The notes: generated by a model not told the origin, from the sequence alone. Shown: positions 22,357-34,751, numbered from the stretch's first letter. The stretch: 64,000 nucleotides of DNA from Pogostemon cablin (GCA_023678885.1 CM042965.1:34081777-34145776), one strand, 5' to 3'. Translations and numbers: made by a program.

Positions 22357-24409
22357 ACACCCCCAAACTTAAAGTGTTGTGTGTCCTCGCACAACGAAAA
22401 TGATAAACCATGAGGAGTGATTTTCACCTAGGAAAAGACTAAACGAACATAAGTAATAACACATCAATAGCAATAAGAATTACAAACTATGCTAAGGCAT
22501 CCTACATCAATAAAATCATAACATGAGAAATTAACAAGTTCAATCAAAAGAGAATAAAGTGTAATATAGTCCCTTTTAGTCCAAGCCTTACATAGGTTAT
22601 AAATTTCACTCAACACTCTTTAAAGTAGGTAAATCAACACTCATCAATTGATTGGCTTGACTCGCTATAAGCTTGCTCGTGGACTACATTCACAAACCGC
22701 CAAGGTTTCCATTAATGATCAAAAAGGTCTTTCATTAAGGATGTAATGATAGGCTCTTTGGTAGGGTATGGAAGATATGGATAATAGTGACTAAGCAAGT
22801 GTAAGTAATCGAAGAGACGGCCAATTTCTCCAACTTCTCCACTTTTCTTTCTTCCTTTCTCAACTTTGGTAATCACAAGCACTAATCATCAACTTTCCTT
22901 AGATTTTTATCTTATTTTAATGCATGCTTCCTTCTTTGAACTTCTAAGTACTTGAGCATATTGTTATTGCTTTGCTCATTTTCTTGTTTTGGGGTTGCAT
23001 GTCCATTATTTCTTGTGCTCTTTTTCATCCTTTTTCTTGCTTGTTTACCATTTCCTTTTTTCTTTTTCTTCGTTATCAAACCTTTCTAGTTACCATCTCC
23101 TCAATCACCCACACAAATGAATATATGTAAGGCTTAAGTGGGTAATCATGGCTTGTAATGTGCTTATATCACAATAAATAGGCTTTAAGGCTCAAAGTGG
23201 TTAACTAGGGATGATGTTCATGGTAGGAAAATATATGGCAATGACTATAAATGACAAGGATGGCCTTAGATCATTTCACTAATTTCCACAAATCGGGCTC
23301 ATTCCTATAGTCCTTGAGCAAGTTCTAGCTTATCAAAACTCAATCGATCCACTCATGAAGGAAAAACCATGTATGCACGGTTGAGGCTCAAATGCTCACA
23401 AGCTTGTGCTCGAACCTTAAGGAACTTATTACACCACATCCATCTCAAAATTGAACAAGTTAAGTAAAACATGTAACAATTCGAAAGTGTAGAGATTCTT
23501 AATCATAACTTGTCATCACTTATCACTACAACATATCATCACTCATATTAAAAAATGACTCACAACCTCCCTAAACAAACCACCAAACATACCAAGACAA
23601 AAATAAGAAAATACACAAAACATAAAATAAAGACTCAACAAACAAGAAACAAAACAAACAAAACACATAACATGCAAGAATAAAAATCACCATTATAAAA
23701 CAATGAAGCACACATTCATAACATCCATAATCAATGTAAGCTCACAATCATCCCAACCTTTATTGAAAAGGAAATCCTAACTTACGAAAATAAACATCCC
23801 AAAAACATAACACATAAAGTAGCATGCTAATCACATCAATACACATCAAAATATGTCAAGCAACTAGAAGTGATAAGGTGTAGAATACTCCCTCAATGGG
23901 CATTTGGTAAAGAAAACGTTAGCTCCAAGCTCCATTCGTGCTTCCAATACCTTTCACTCATGCTCAAACACTTAACAAACACCGTTAGCTCAACAATTGC
24001 ATTTAACAAATATGGACTATCATGCACTTCAACACCACCAATCATACCAAAATCAAACCAAACTCATGAGAAAAATTTTAAAATTAGCTCAAAAATACGA
24101 AAAGTATATGCTTTCAAGACAAAGTATGTCACACCACGCCATATCCCCCCAAACTTAAATTGAAACAAGAGTTTCAAGGTAAGTTTGCAAAAAGTGGTGT
24201 GACTTACTTTCACACTTCAAATCAAGCACTTATCGTTTGTCCAATACACATTCTCCTCATGAACACAATCACTCTACATGCCAAAGATGCAAACAAACAA
24301 ATCCATCAACCTTATTGAAAGCATTAAATAAAGCAATAAAAGGTAATGATGGGTTGCCTCCCATCTAGCGCTAAGTTTAACGTCTTCAAGCCGGACGATA
24401 GTCTTTAGC
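22357..24409 (-). other. Post-ORF spacer and purine tract of element C
   Basis: On the minus strand the ORF is followed by ~2 kb without coding. It ends with the purine tract AAGTTTGGGGGTG (22357-22370 complement) before the LTR. Near its start (24345-24385) is a block with GCGCTAGATGGGAGGCAACC. Most of the spacer is collinear with element A (31354-32027, 42314-43101, 46194-46600) and parts resemble element B (27900-28350). Confidence 0.85.
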
Positions 24410-25609
24410 TCATGGTGGTCTTGAATAGTCCTTAGGCACTATCATAGGTTTCTTCTTGAAGTAGTGCCTTGTGCTCTCCCGTTCAACCACTAGAACGGTT
24501 CCCTTCTTATTAAATAGCTCAAGTAATTGGTCTCCGAAGGCGTTCTTCACAAGGAATGGCCCTTTCCACTTGTTCCACTTTTTCCATGGGGCTTTATATG
24601 CATTTTGAACTTCAACCACATCCCCCGGTAAGAATTCGGGCATTGACAAGTGTTGTTGTCCTCTTGCAACCTTTTTCCTACAATCACCAAACAAATTTTT
24701 ATCAATGAAATCATGGAAGTTTTTAAGAGAATTTGAAATTTCAATAGAATGAGAAGGTTTTGGCTTGTGGGGAGTAGAATCCATGATCTTAGTTTCCGGA
24801 GGTTTCTTTTCTTCCATAATGGCATGAATCTCTTTTTGATTTTGAATCTTGACTTTCTCTACCATCTCTTCAAGAGACTCGACAAATCTATCGAATTCCT
24901 CCGTCAACTCTTCTTTCAACTCTTTAGCTTTCACCCACTTGGGCACCCTTTCCCTCTTTTCCTTCATAACCTTATCAAACCTTTCTAAACCATCCTCTTT
25001 TCGATCTTTAATGGCCATGCATAGATTCGTTCCGGAGGTAGAAGGCTTGTTGTTCTCAACGGTGGATACAACTTGACTAACTTGGTGCTCAATGGAATCT
25101 AATCTAGCACCGAATGCTACTATTGCACTTGTCACCCTGTCACACCAATTTCCGATTCGATCCATCCAAGCTTCATTATACTTACTCTCCTTCTCCATGC
25201 GCTCCATAATCTTTTCGATCAACTCATTTCTAAGCTTCTCTCTATAGTCAAGTTGGGCGGAATAAGAGGTGTTGGAGTCTTGAAAATCGCCCCATAGATG
25301 TGGTTGATTTCCATCTTGATTTCTAGAAAAATTTCCTTGAAAACCATCTTCCACACCTTGAGGGTATACTTGATGATGCATTTGATGAGGAACTCCCAAA
25401 TTCTCATAACCTTGTTGTTGGAATTGCATATCTTGTACTCCGTAATCCGGTTGCAAATTAGGCTCCCAATTTGGCATTTGAAATCCTTGAAAATTTCCTT
25501 GTGTGTTCATAGCGGAATGAACACTTCTATTCACCATATCTCGAAGAGTATCCATGTAGCTCATATTTTTGGGGTTGCTCTCCTTCTTCTTCCTTCTCAA
25601 GGTATGCAC
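24410..25609 (-). CDS. Gag-like/integrase C-terminal fusion protein of element C
   Basis: Intact 399-codon frame starting ~125 bp after the primer site, where gag begins in complete relatives. Residues ~20-130 are Gln/Asn-rich with aromatic repeats (like the QN-rich gag part of element A). Residues ~120-190 are helical and charged (ELIEKIMERMEKES). Residues ~195-275 are strongly charged and probably coiled coil. Residues ~320-390 contain GDVVEV, KWKGPFLV, LLELF and RHYF spaced as in the integrase C-terminal domain of element A (KWTGPYLV...LKLEG...VKHYH at 46721-46933). The enzyme core is absent, so this is an internally deleted element whose two ends stay in one frame. Preservation in a copy with near-identical LTRs suggests that the master copy encodes it. 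A coincidence of a recent insertion cannot be excluded. Confidence 0.8.
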   Translation of the reverse strand: MHTLRRKKKESNPKNMSYMDTLRDMVNRSVHSAMNTQGNFQGFQMPNWEPNLQPDYGVQDMQFQQQGYENLGVPHQMHHQVYPQGVEDGFQGNFSRNQDGNQPHLWGDFQDSNTSYSAQLDYREKLRNELIEKIMERMEKESKYNEAWMDRIGNWCDRVTSAIVAFGARLDSIEHQVSQVVSTVENNKPSTSGTNLCMAIKDRKEDGLERFDKVMKEKRERVPKWVKAKELKEELTEEFDRFVESLEEMVEKVKIQNQKEIHAIMEEKKPPETKIMDSTPHKPKPSHSIEISNSLKNFHDFIDKNLFGDCRKKVARGQQHLSMPEFLPGDVVEVQNAYKAPWKKWNKWKGPFLVKNAFGDQLLELFNKKGTVLVVERESTRHYFKKKPMIVPKDYSRPP

Positions 25610-25733
25610 CTATAAAAGAAAGAAAAATTAGAACAAAATTTTCCAAAGCAAATATAAGATGCAAAAATAAAAAAAATATCCTTATTAAGACCACTCTAAA
25701 CAATCCTTCGTCAAACTACTAGCGACCGTTACC

Positions 25734-25751
25734 TCCCCGGCAACGGCGCCA
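25734..25751 (-). other. Primer binding site of element C
   Basis: Minus strand TGGCGCCGTTGCCGGGGA, the Asp-tRNA type typical of Athila/Tat. Confidence 0.92.
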
Positions 25752-25753
25752 TT

Positions 25754-27464
25754 TGATTAGCCATAATATAGTGGGCATGACCAATTAAAGAAATTATCGA
25801 ACCACAGGGAGAAAGGTACTAGAGTTTAAGCGATCTCAAGTTTATCGTGATTTTATAAGGACGACGGAAGAGAGGATATGATGCAAATAAACGCAATTAC
25901 ACTAATGAAAGAAATAAAGATAAAATGAATGCAAAGATAAAAGGGTTCCAAATGATGCAAGGATGAGATTAACAACAATCATGGCATAGATAATTAAGTA
26001 ATCATGCAATTAATTCTAATCTCTCATGGACAAGGTATAGAAGCGATCACTAATTCCACCTAAACTCTCTCTCGAGATGGATAGGATGTAGGCCCTCAAC
26101 AAGGCTCCCAAACGCACATAGGATCGAGACAATAGCAAACACCTCCCACTAGGTACTAATTACTCTATGAGTTCCCTAATTAGGTACTAAATCATAAGCA
26201 ATATTCCCTTTTAAGGTACTATGAATTCACTAATTGTTTGGGTCTCCTTATTTAATCAACCAACCTCTCGATTAAGCTAATCAAATGTTCTATCAAAGGG
26301 TTCTAAATCTAGAAGGATATCTCTATCTCATTCTAAATTAATGCACATGAAGTGTATGATGAAATGATTCAATGAACTATCCTAAACACATAATTGATTT
26401 CTCAATCTAATCACATGCCCATGACAATTAATCACACAAATCATCATATACATCAAGCAATCAACAATCAATGATAGAAATAACACAAAGCCCATTCAAG
26501 ATTAAAATCAATTTGCATAAAAAAAACTAAATTATCTAACACCAATCATGGAGCTAATCTCACAAAGGAGATTAGCCTCTCATATCCATAAGAAAATTAA
26601 CATAGACATTAAGATCCTTACAAAACATGATCAATCTATAAAGAAATGCACAAAAATTAGAATTAGATTCCCCCTTTGAAGTGCTTCAATGGAGATCTCC
26701 TTCTTCTTCTTGTGATCTCACTCTCCCTTGCTTCCTTGATCACTTGGATGGTGGATTTGATGGAGGGGATCAAGTGTAGATGGGTGGATGAAGAATGGAT
26801 GAAGATGATGGTGGAAAATGGAAGAAATGGTGTGTGAGGTGTGTGTGGAAGGGGTGGAAATCGGATTTTTTTATAAAATATGAATGGAGGGGTATTTATA
26901 CCCTTTTGGGTCTTCTAGAAGGATTCTGATTTTTTTCTGATCCAAGACACGACACGAGTCGTGTGGCGCAACACGGCCATGAGGTGCCCGTGTTGCGTGA
27001 ACTGATGCTCCCGCACGGCCATCGCTTACAGGCCCGTGTTGGCTACACGGGTCGTGTGCTGCAACACGAGTCGAGCTCCGCAACACGGCCAAGTGGTGGT
27101 CGTGTTGGATGAATAGATGTTGCCGCACGACCATTCTGGACAGGCCCGTGTTAGCTACACGAGTCGTGCACTGCGACACGGCTCGTGCCACCAACACGGC
27201 CAGTCGTGTTGCTGCTGCGCTGATTCCTTCACTGTTTTGGCTCGTTCTCCCTCGTTTCAACTCCAAATTGAGTTCCGCTTTTTCCTACATCTTCCTTATC
27301 CTATTTAGCATCAAATAAAAAGTGAAAATAGTAGGTTTAAGCTCATTCACACACATTTCCATGAAAACACAAAACACAACCAAATAACACATAAAATACA
27401 GATAAAAATATACGAAAACACACATAAAAAGATACTAAAATCTAGGTGAAAATATCACTCATCA
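25754..27464 (-). repeat. 5' LTR of element C
   Basis: Partner of 20647-22356, about 99.5% identical by eye. TATA box GTATAAATACCCC on the minus strand near 26895-26905; palindromic island 26945-27220. Confidence 0.95.
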
Positions 27465-27469
27465 AGGTA

Positions 27470-29109
27470 TCCCATCGTGACTCTCCGACATTAAACATGA
27501 GTGCTTGCTGGGGGCTGTCCTTTCCGTTTTATTGCTTTTATATGTCTGTGTTGGTGTAAGAATTTTATTAGGGGTTGCTTGACTGCGGTATATACTTCTT
27601 CACAAACTTAGTTTCTCACTTTGTTTGATCTAAGTTTGGGGGGAGGTTACGTACATACCTTGTCTTGCAGTACCGAAGTAATTTTTTTTTGCATTGTGTT
27701 GTTGCTTGGAGGGTCGATTTTTTGCGGATTCTTAATATTTTTGATTTATTTGAGAATGTTGAGGGATCGTTTTTTTGCGATTTTCCAGGTTTCGTGTCAT
27801 GTTTTGTGGTGTTTATTGTTTACTTTTTGTTGATCCTAGTGTTGGTATAGTTGATTTTTGGTTCTCTAGGATGATTTTCTGATTTTTCTTGGCACTTGAT
27901 GGTATTTTTATGTGATTGTACTTGAGAAACATTTTGATGTTGTACTTTGATATGAGGATGCTTGAAGTTTGATTATATGCATGAAAGATTAGCTATGTAG
28001 CTTTATTTGGATTGCTCATTCATTCCTTTAGCCATGTGAGATTTGAGCCTTTTGAAATCGTGACAAGTTGCATGATTAAGTTTATTCTTGTGAGAATCGT
28101 TCATACACACGTATTCTAGAACTTGGCTTTATATCTTGCTTGAAGCTACGTGTTTGACTAGACGATAGGAAATGATCTTAGGCAATCTTTGTTATTTATT
28201 AGTCACTAGCCAAATTATTATCCTACCTAATGAAATTATCCGTAGTTAACCCCTTTGAGACTAAAAGCCTTATTTGTTGGAAGCTTACGTGATTAACCAA
28301 TTAATCCTTATTTTAGCCTTTACAAAAATCCTTACCTAGTAGAGAGTGAAGGAGTCAATTTGGTGTCTTGAGAAGAAATATAAAAGGAGAATAAGTTGGA
28401 AGTGATGAAAATTGTTGAAAAGAGTGGTTAAATTGTTGCATAAAGGGGTAGTACCCGAAACTGGTACCCTTATGAAAAGAGTAGTGCCTGAAACTGGTAC
28501 CCTTATTTGAAATAGAAAAAAAAAAGAAAGAAGAAAAGGAAAAAATTCAAGTAAGGAAGTTGTGCTTGAGAGTGAAGGGGAAATCAAATTGCAAGAAGCA
28601 TTGAAGAGCGTTGAAGAAGAAAGAAGAAAGTAAGCTGTTTGTTGAAGAGCTGTAAGTCTTCTTTGATTCTCTACTAGTGATTGAGTCACTTTACCCATAT
28701 ACTCCCTACCTTTACCAAAGAGCCAACATTACAACCTAATGCAAGACCTTTGTGATCCTATTGTTGAAAGTATTCCTTTAGTCGAGAGTTGAGATGATTG
28801 CCAAGCTTATGGTTACGCGTGTGTTTGGATTGATTTTGAGTGTAAACACCATACCCTAAAGAGTATATCTCGCACTTGAGGTTTGAGCGTAAATACTACC
28901 TGTGAGAATGGGTGGATGAGCATTCCGAATGGGTGAAGTAGTTGATTTGAATTGTATGTTCTTAGATGAATGGTTATCTTGGTATTAAAAGTATGATATT
29001 TGAATTGTTGTACTCTCTGGAATGTTTTCTGTTGTGAAATTTCTTCTCAAATACTCTATTGGTTTTTATGTTGTTGCCTCGGGACGAGCAACGGGTAAGT
29101 TTGGGGGTT
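27470..29109 (+). other. 3' spacer of element B, with a short tandem repeat and purine tract
   Basis: Non-coding. Holds two direct copies of a unit with GTACCCGAAACTGGTACCC (28448-28505). Stretches at 28150-28350 read as diverged relatives of the element C spacer (GTTAACCCCTTTGAGACT). Ends with AAGTTTGGGGGTT before the LTR. Confidence 0.75.
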
Positions 29110-30730
29110 TGTTGAGAGCGGAATTTCACGCATTTTATGTGTGCACATTACACCGTTTTGTTATGAAAGTCATTATTTTTGCATGGAATTGTGTATGTTT
29201 AAGTATTTACACGATTTTAAGGCTATTAAGGTGTTTTTGTGAGTTTTGAAGGCAGGAAACAGGGTAAAACAGGGCAGGATCGGAAGAAGAGCAAAACAGA
29301 CCCGGAACGGCCCAGCTCGGGAGCAGTTCGGCGAGCCGCTCGAGCCGAGCTGGGTGCCAAGCGGAACCAAAGTCAGCCGAGCGGGGTCCCACATGGACCC
29401 CAATGATGTGTGATGCCACGTGGCAGGCCGCTCGGCCGGGTCAGGACCCAGCTCGAGCCGAGCGGCCCAGTTCCGGCCCAGACGACGTCTGTTCGATTCA
29501 GTAGCGTATATATATGTGTATTTCGTCATTCAGACGCAGGATTGGTCGCGAAAACAGCCCTGCAACAGTCCAAGAGAGAATTAAGGAGATCAATACACAA
29601 ATTGGAGAGAACCCATCCATAATCCATCATCAATTCACACCTCCAATACCTCCATATCAGATTTACAACCTGATTTCACCATCCATCCACTTCCAAGAGG
29701 GTTCCAAGTGCTAATTGAGGGAGAATCGAGCAATTGGAGAGACGGAGAAGGAACGAAAGACTACGTCTACACTAGGATTTCATAATTCCTATCTTTTCTT
29801 TCCTTTAACTTTGATTTTTGGTATGAATTGCTTAGCCATGAGTGTTGCTTGTGACCTCATGGGCTAATTTTATATACAGTTCAAGGGTTTGATGGATTGA
29901 TTTAATTGATTTGGGGATTTAGGCCAAAGATTGGGATTTTATGCAGTTGAGCTTTTGATTTTACTTATTTTATTAAGACATGCTTTTCTGCTTCGTAACG
30001 TCTTCATAATATATTCATGACATCCGCTATAATGCTTGGATTATTGTGTTAGCTTGTGTGCGTTCATGATTGGTATTGTCTATCTGTTAGGGATTAGAGT
30101 AGGTCCGCTATAAGCACTTTAATTTCATGAACTGGTATGTCAAATACTTGATTAGTTTAGTGGAACAATGCAATTAGACAATCAAGTAGGAAGTGAATAG
30201 AACCTTGTAGTAATTCCAGAAAATATCTTGTTAGTCAGGCTTACCATCCGGAGGTATTGTTGCTTGCTTTGATTAGTATCTAGGAATAAGGCTTGGTAAT
30301 ATTTGCGCACCTTAGGATTTAAACCAGATTAGACTGTTAGCTTTGAATCGAATCATATTCGGTGGGATAACAGGGATATGTGGTGTATTTTCAGTAAAAC
30401 TGCATGAATGAACAATCGTAAGTCTAATAACCCAAATTAATTGGTCAATACCTGATACCTTAGAACTGTTCATTATCTCTTGATTAGAAACTTGCTTTTA
30501 TTTTTATTGCCATTTAATAATTCAGCTATTTATATTTTCAGTAATTTAGTTTATTAGTTCACAACAAAACATTGGAAATTGGTTACTCAATTCTGATTAA
30601 TTAGTAATTCATAGTAAAATAAATAATTAGCTGTCTCAGTGGGATCGATAATTTAACTTGGGAACTTGCTGCTACAATTGACATCCTTACACTTGAGGAT
30701 TAAATTATAGTGCGCAGAAAAAGCCTAACA
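29110..30730 (+). repeat. 3' LTR of element B
   Basis: 1621 bp, equal in length to 18248-19868, differing at about 17 positions by eye. Confidence 0.95.
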
Positions 30731-30735
30731 CCTTA

Positions 30736-31353
30736 CCCAACTCGAGTTACAACACGAGTCGAGTTACGTTGTGTGTAACTCGTGTTAAAGTAGCTCGACT
30801 CGTGTTGGCTACTCGTGCACCCGTCTGTTCGGTCGTGTTGCGAGACTCTGAAACTGAAAATCCTTCAGAAGTTAGCTCGACTAGAGCTAGCAACTCGAGT
30901 TGCAGCTTGCAAGTCGAGTTAGCTCACTGTATAATTTCTGCAACTGCCCTGCTCCTAGCTCGACTCGAGTTGCAAGTCGTGTTAGACCTTGCAACTCGAG
31001 TAAGATCTCTGGACGATTTTTGGACCCTAACTCGACCTTCTCTCAACTCGAGTTGCAAGTCGAGTTGGACCTTGCAACTCGAGTAAGGTCGCTGGACAAT
31101 TTTTGGACCCCAACTAGACTCTAGTTGGCAACTCGAGTTGCACCTTGCAACTCGAGTTGGGTCCCGTGGGCTCGTTTCAGCTCCCATCTTCATTTTTGCT
31201 CCATTTTCACCTGTTTTACATACATGTAAGTTCATTCACACACATTTCCATGAAAACACATAACACAACCAAATTACGTATAAAATACGGATAAAATAAT
31301 ACGAAAACAGACATAAAAAGACATTAAAATCTAGGTGAAAATATAACTCATCA
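30736..31353 (-). repeat. Element A 3' LTR, second part
   Basis: Continues from 18247. Packed with CAACTCGAGTTG palindromes and variants (30740-31160), matching 53900-54278 plus 56064-56300. Ends ACTCATCA. Confidence 0.92.
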
Positions 31354-32027
31354 CACCCCCAAACTTAAAGTGTTGTGCGTCCCCAAACAACGAAAATGAT
31401 AAACCAAGGGGAGAGATTTTCACATAGGAAAAGACTAAACGAACGTAAGAAATATCACATCGATAGCAACAAGAACTAAAAATTATGCTAAGTCATCCTA
31501 CAACATTAGATTCATGATATAAGAAATTAAAAAGTTCAATCAAAAGAGAATAAAGTGTAATATAGTCACTTTTTAGTCCAAGCCTCACATAGGTTATCAA
31601 TTTCACTCAACACTTTTTCAAGTAGGGTAAATCAACACTCATTAACCGATTGACTTGACTCGCTATAAGCTTGCTCGTAGACTACATTCACAAACCGCCA
31701 AAGTTTCAATCAATGATAAAAAAGGTCTTTTATTAAGGATGTAATGATAAGCTCTTTGGTAGGGTAGGAAGAATATGATAATAGTGACTAAACAAGTGTA
31801 AGTAATCGAAGAGATGACTAATTTCCCCAACTTCTCCACTTTTCTTTCTTCCTTTCTTGTCTTTAATGTTCACAAGCACTAATCATCAACTTTTCTTGGA
31901 TTGAACTACTTTCAATGCATGCTTCCTTCTTCGAACTTTTAAGTACTTGATCATATTATTATTGCTTTGCTCATTTTCTTATTTTGAAGTTGCATGTTCA
32001 TTCTTGTTTTTGCTATTTTCATCATTT
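31354..32027 (-). other. Element A purine tract and 3' spacer, first part
   Basis: AAGTTTGGGGGTG complement next to the LTR, then spacer collinear with 22357-23030 of element C. Cut by CACTA element E; resumes at 42314. Confidence 0.85.
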
Positions 32028-32295
32028 CACTACAACAAAAAAATATTAAGACACCAGTAAATAGACTACATAGATAAGAAATATGTGTTATCGTATGCTT
32101 TATATATGTTGTCTTAATTTTTTTTTCACGCACTAAGACCACACATATTGACTGGTGGTGTCTTAATGTGGTGTCAAACATGTTATTTTTCAAGGTAATT
32201 TATTATAAGACAACATATATGACAACATATGTTATCGTAACGCACAAAGACAACATATATGACAATATATATTGTCTTAAATTGTTTTTTTTTTT

Positions 32296-33880
32296 TTCAA
32301 TAAACATCCTAATATATTAAAAGTGCCTTGCACTTGTAAAACAATTTTAGACACTTTTGTCCCTTGCACATTTTCATAACTACAATTTTATCCTAATTTT
32401 AAGGCTAGGTGTCTTCTCACTTTCTGCATACTTATTTCATTATCATTTTGCCTTCTCACTTACTGCATACTTATTTCATCATCATTATTTAAATGCAAAA
32501 TTTATTTGTAATCAATCTATTCACCTCCTCCATTCTTCCCTCTATTAAATTTTCGTCAATTAAACTTCCCCTTCTTCCACCCCAGTTATCAAATAGAAGA
32601 GCACGAAAGGAATATCTATGACCGATTCTGCCAATTATAATTCCCTGCTTTGCCGCCCCAGTTATCAAATAGACGAGTACGAAAGTAATAGCTATGGTCG
32701 ATTCGTGGAGGAAGATTGTAGGAGGCCAAGCTACGAGAGGCGTGATGATAATCCTCAACGCCGTTCTTCTCTCATTTCATTCACCTGCAATTTTCTGCAA
32801 TTCAGTCAGTTATAAGCCTCCCATGGCTACCCGCCAAACCGCATCCGTCGTTGGACTCTCCAAAACTTTTACCTGATTGAAATTACGAGGAAAAGTAAGC
32901 AATTTTTGCATGTGTGTGTCTAATTCTTTCGTTTCTCTGAACGTTGTTATTACTGTACGTTCTTGGGAATCGGAGAGGTGTTATAATTTCTTGGATGTAT
33001 GATTTAATTGTGAATTTCCAGATTATTCTTAACTGAAGTTTAAGCTTTTTTTTAAAAAAAAAATGGTAATTCCTTAATTTTTAGTAACTGAATAAGGTTC
33101 TTGATAATTGCTTATGAATTTTTCTCTTTGGAGGTTGTGGTATAGTTTATTACGTTGTTGTGTCGTGTTTTGCAATAACATCAATTTGAATCTTGAAACT
33201 CAATTATAGACAATTAATTAAGATTCCATGATCCTCCATTTTGAAGTGAAAGATGAAATAAGGAATTGGTCGTTTAAAGATTTTATTTATAGACCAACTT
33301 GGATATATAGAATTAAAGTTGAACTGATTTCTTGGCAGCCAAAAGAAGACAGAAAAGGCTCGGACAAAAGTAAAGGCTAAGAAAAATTATTGCCGAGTTG
33401 GAAGGTAACTGATAATTTTGGCTTTTTAATGAGGTAATTTTTCTTTGATTTGTGTTTGATGTATTCATTAGGCTCTTATATTCCATACTATTCAAAGCTC
33501 TTTTAAGCTATATGGTTTAGGGTGGTAGAGATTGATGGAAATAATTGTAGCTCTTTAAAGTAATAGAGCTGGTGTTGGAATTAAAAATTAAAATGCATTG
33601 ACAACTGATAGATTTTCGAAGATGTTATGGGGATGGAACCTGGTCTTCTTTTCTTTGAAGTAATACCTATTTTCATTAACTTTATTTTGATTTATAATCC
33701 TCTATATTTTAGTAGGACCAGATCAAAACTTGATTATCGGCTTCGTTTGAACATTCAAATTAACCAGATACTAATAGAATTAAAATGAGCACCTATAATA
33801 TTTTTGGCTTCTCATTTGTTAATGTATGATATGTGAAGAATATTTGTGTTAATTTTACTAAAAGTTTCGGCTATGAATTT
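32296..33880. other. CACTA E interior, left part; no recognised gene
   Basis: Contains a direct duplication of a CCCAGTTATCAAATAGA(A/C)GAG segment (32580 and 32657). Short open frames near 32618-32876 have no domain I know. The rest is AT-rich. Confidence 0.5.
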
Positions 33881-33883
33881 TCA

Positions 33884-33968
33884 GGATGAATCTTATTCCA
33901 TAGGCCCACTGGATATTCCAATCGCTAAATTGGATGAGACCAAATATTACCTTTCCCCAACTTTCAAG
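33884..33968 (+). pseudogene. Exon-like fragment inside CACTA E, unidentified
   Basis: After a good acceptor (AATTTTCAG) the frame reads DESYSIGPLDIPIAKLDETK and continues to SPTFK before AT-rich intron-like text. It may be part of a captured gene; I cannot name it. Confidence 0.35.
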
Positions 33969-34214
33969 TATGATTTCAGTTTCCAAGAGTTTAATTTTGT
34001 TTTTTGCTCCAAATAATTTCATTTTCGTAATCATTTCAAATACTAATTAGCAGTTGAAAGTATTTTGCTAGCTAGAGTTGACTTCCTCCACTTGACACCT
34101 GAAGATAAATACCACTGTTTCAAACTACTAAGATTCTGGAAGTGCTTGTAGAAATCAAGATGAGATGAGCTTTGATCACAAGCACAAGGATTTAAATTTG
34201 GAGTAATACTTGAT

Positions 34215-34751
34215 CAGGCCACGATATAGGCAACTGGGGCTAAGAGAGAGGCTGAGGCAAGCCAAAAGTGCGGCTCCAGATTATATAGCTGTAGAGGGAG
34301 GGAGTAATTACGATGAGCCTGACGGTTCAAGCGATTAGGAGCCCGAATGTATGGGAAGGATTGGATTCTTTGGCTAGAAAGTTGTTGATAATTATAAGAA
34401 AGGGTTGTACGAGGACTTTGGGGACAGAGCAATGCCAAAAGATATGGGAATTGAATGGTTAGTGATAACGAGGATGAGGAGGATAAGACATGGGAGGAAG
34501 ACCAAGTAAGAAAAGGGTTGGGGAAGAGGCTGGATAATGGTGTTGTAAGTCAAGGAGGGGCATTCGCCGGTGTGGTCTCGGGTGTCAGTAATAGGTGGGA
34601 TGCATCATCCGGTGCAATGCGTGGATGGTAACAGTCAATATAGTAGTATTGGAGGGGGTGGGATCGACATGTTGGTATAAGTGAGATGTCTGTATCTCAA
34701 CAGGCTGAACTTGCTAAGAAAGCTCTGAATGAAAACTTGAGGAGGGTTCAG
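34215..34751 (+). pseudogene. Captured fragment of an ILP1/GCFC (PAXBP1-like) gene
   Basis: Interrupted reading of RERLRQAKSAAPDYIAVEGG, EPE..GRIGFFG, DNEDEEDKTWEEDQVRKGLG and SQQAELAKKALNENLRRVQ in order. This matches the conserved middle of plant ILP1, a GC-rich-sequence-binding-factor family protein linked to splicing and cell-cycle control. Stops (for example within SSD*EPE) and frameshifts make it dead. It ends at a retained GT donor (34752), so genomic DNA rather than cDNA was captured. Family name is from remembered motifs, not a search. Confidence 0.75.

Larger units (their letters stand above)
20647..27464 (-). mobile_element. Element C: very young non-autonomous Athila-type retrotransposon
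   Basis: 6818 bp inside element B with perfect target duplication AGGTA (20642-20646 and 27465-27469). LTRs of 1710 and 1711 bp differ at about eight positions by eye (~0.5%). On the minus strand the primer site is at the right and the purine tract at the left. Interior: one intact 399-codon frame and ~2 kb of non-coding spacer; the protease-RT-integrase core is missing. Confidence 0.95.
18248..30730 (+). mobile_element. Element B: large non-autonomous Athila-like retrotransposon
   Basis: 12.5 kb including nested element C; bounded by 1621-bp LTRs and target duplication CCTTA (18243-18247 and 30731-30735); the partner LTR of A shows the empty site. Asp-type primer site after the left LTR and AAGTTTGGGGG purine tract before the right. 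The interior has one 195-aa frame and no gag-pol motifs, as in LARD-type derivatives. I count ~17 LTR differences (~1%), so it is a young insertion. Confidence 0.95.

Noticed and set aside
30769..31235. Frames of 74-105 codons on both strands with repeated Ser/Arg/Leu words
   Set aside because: Translations of CAACTCGAGTTG repeats in the element A LTR.
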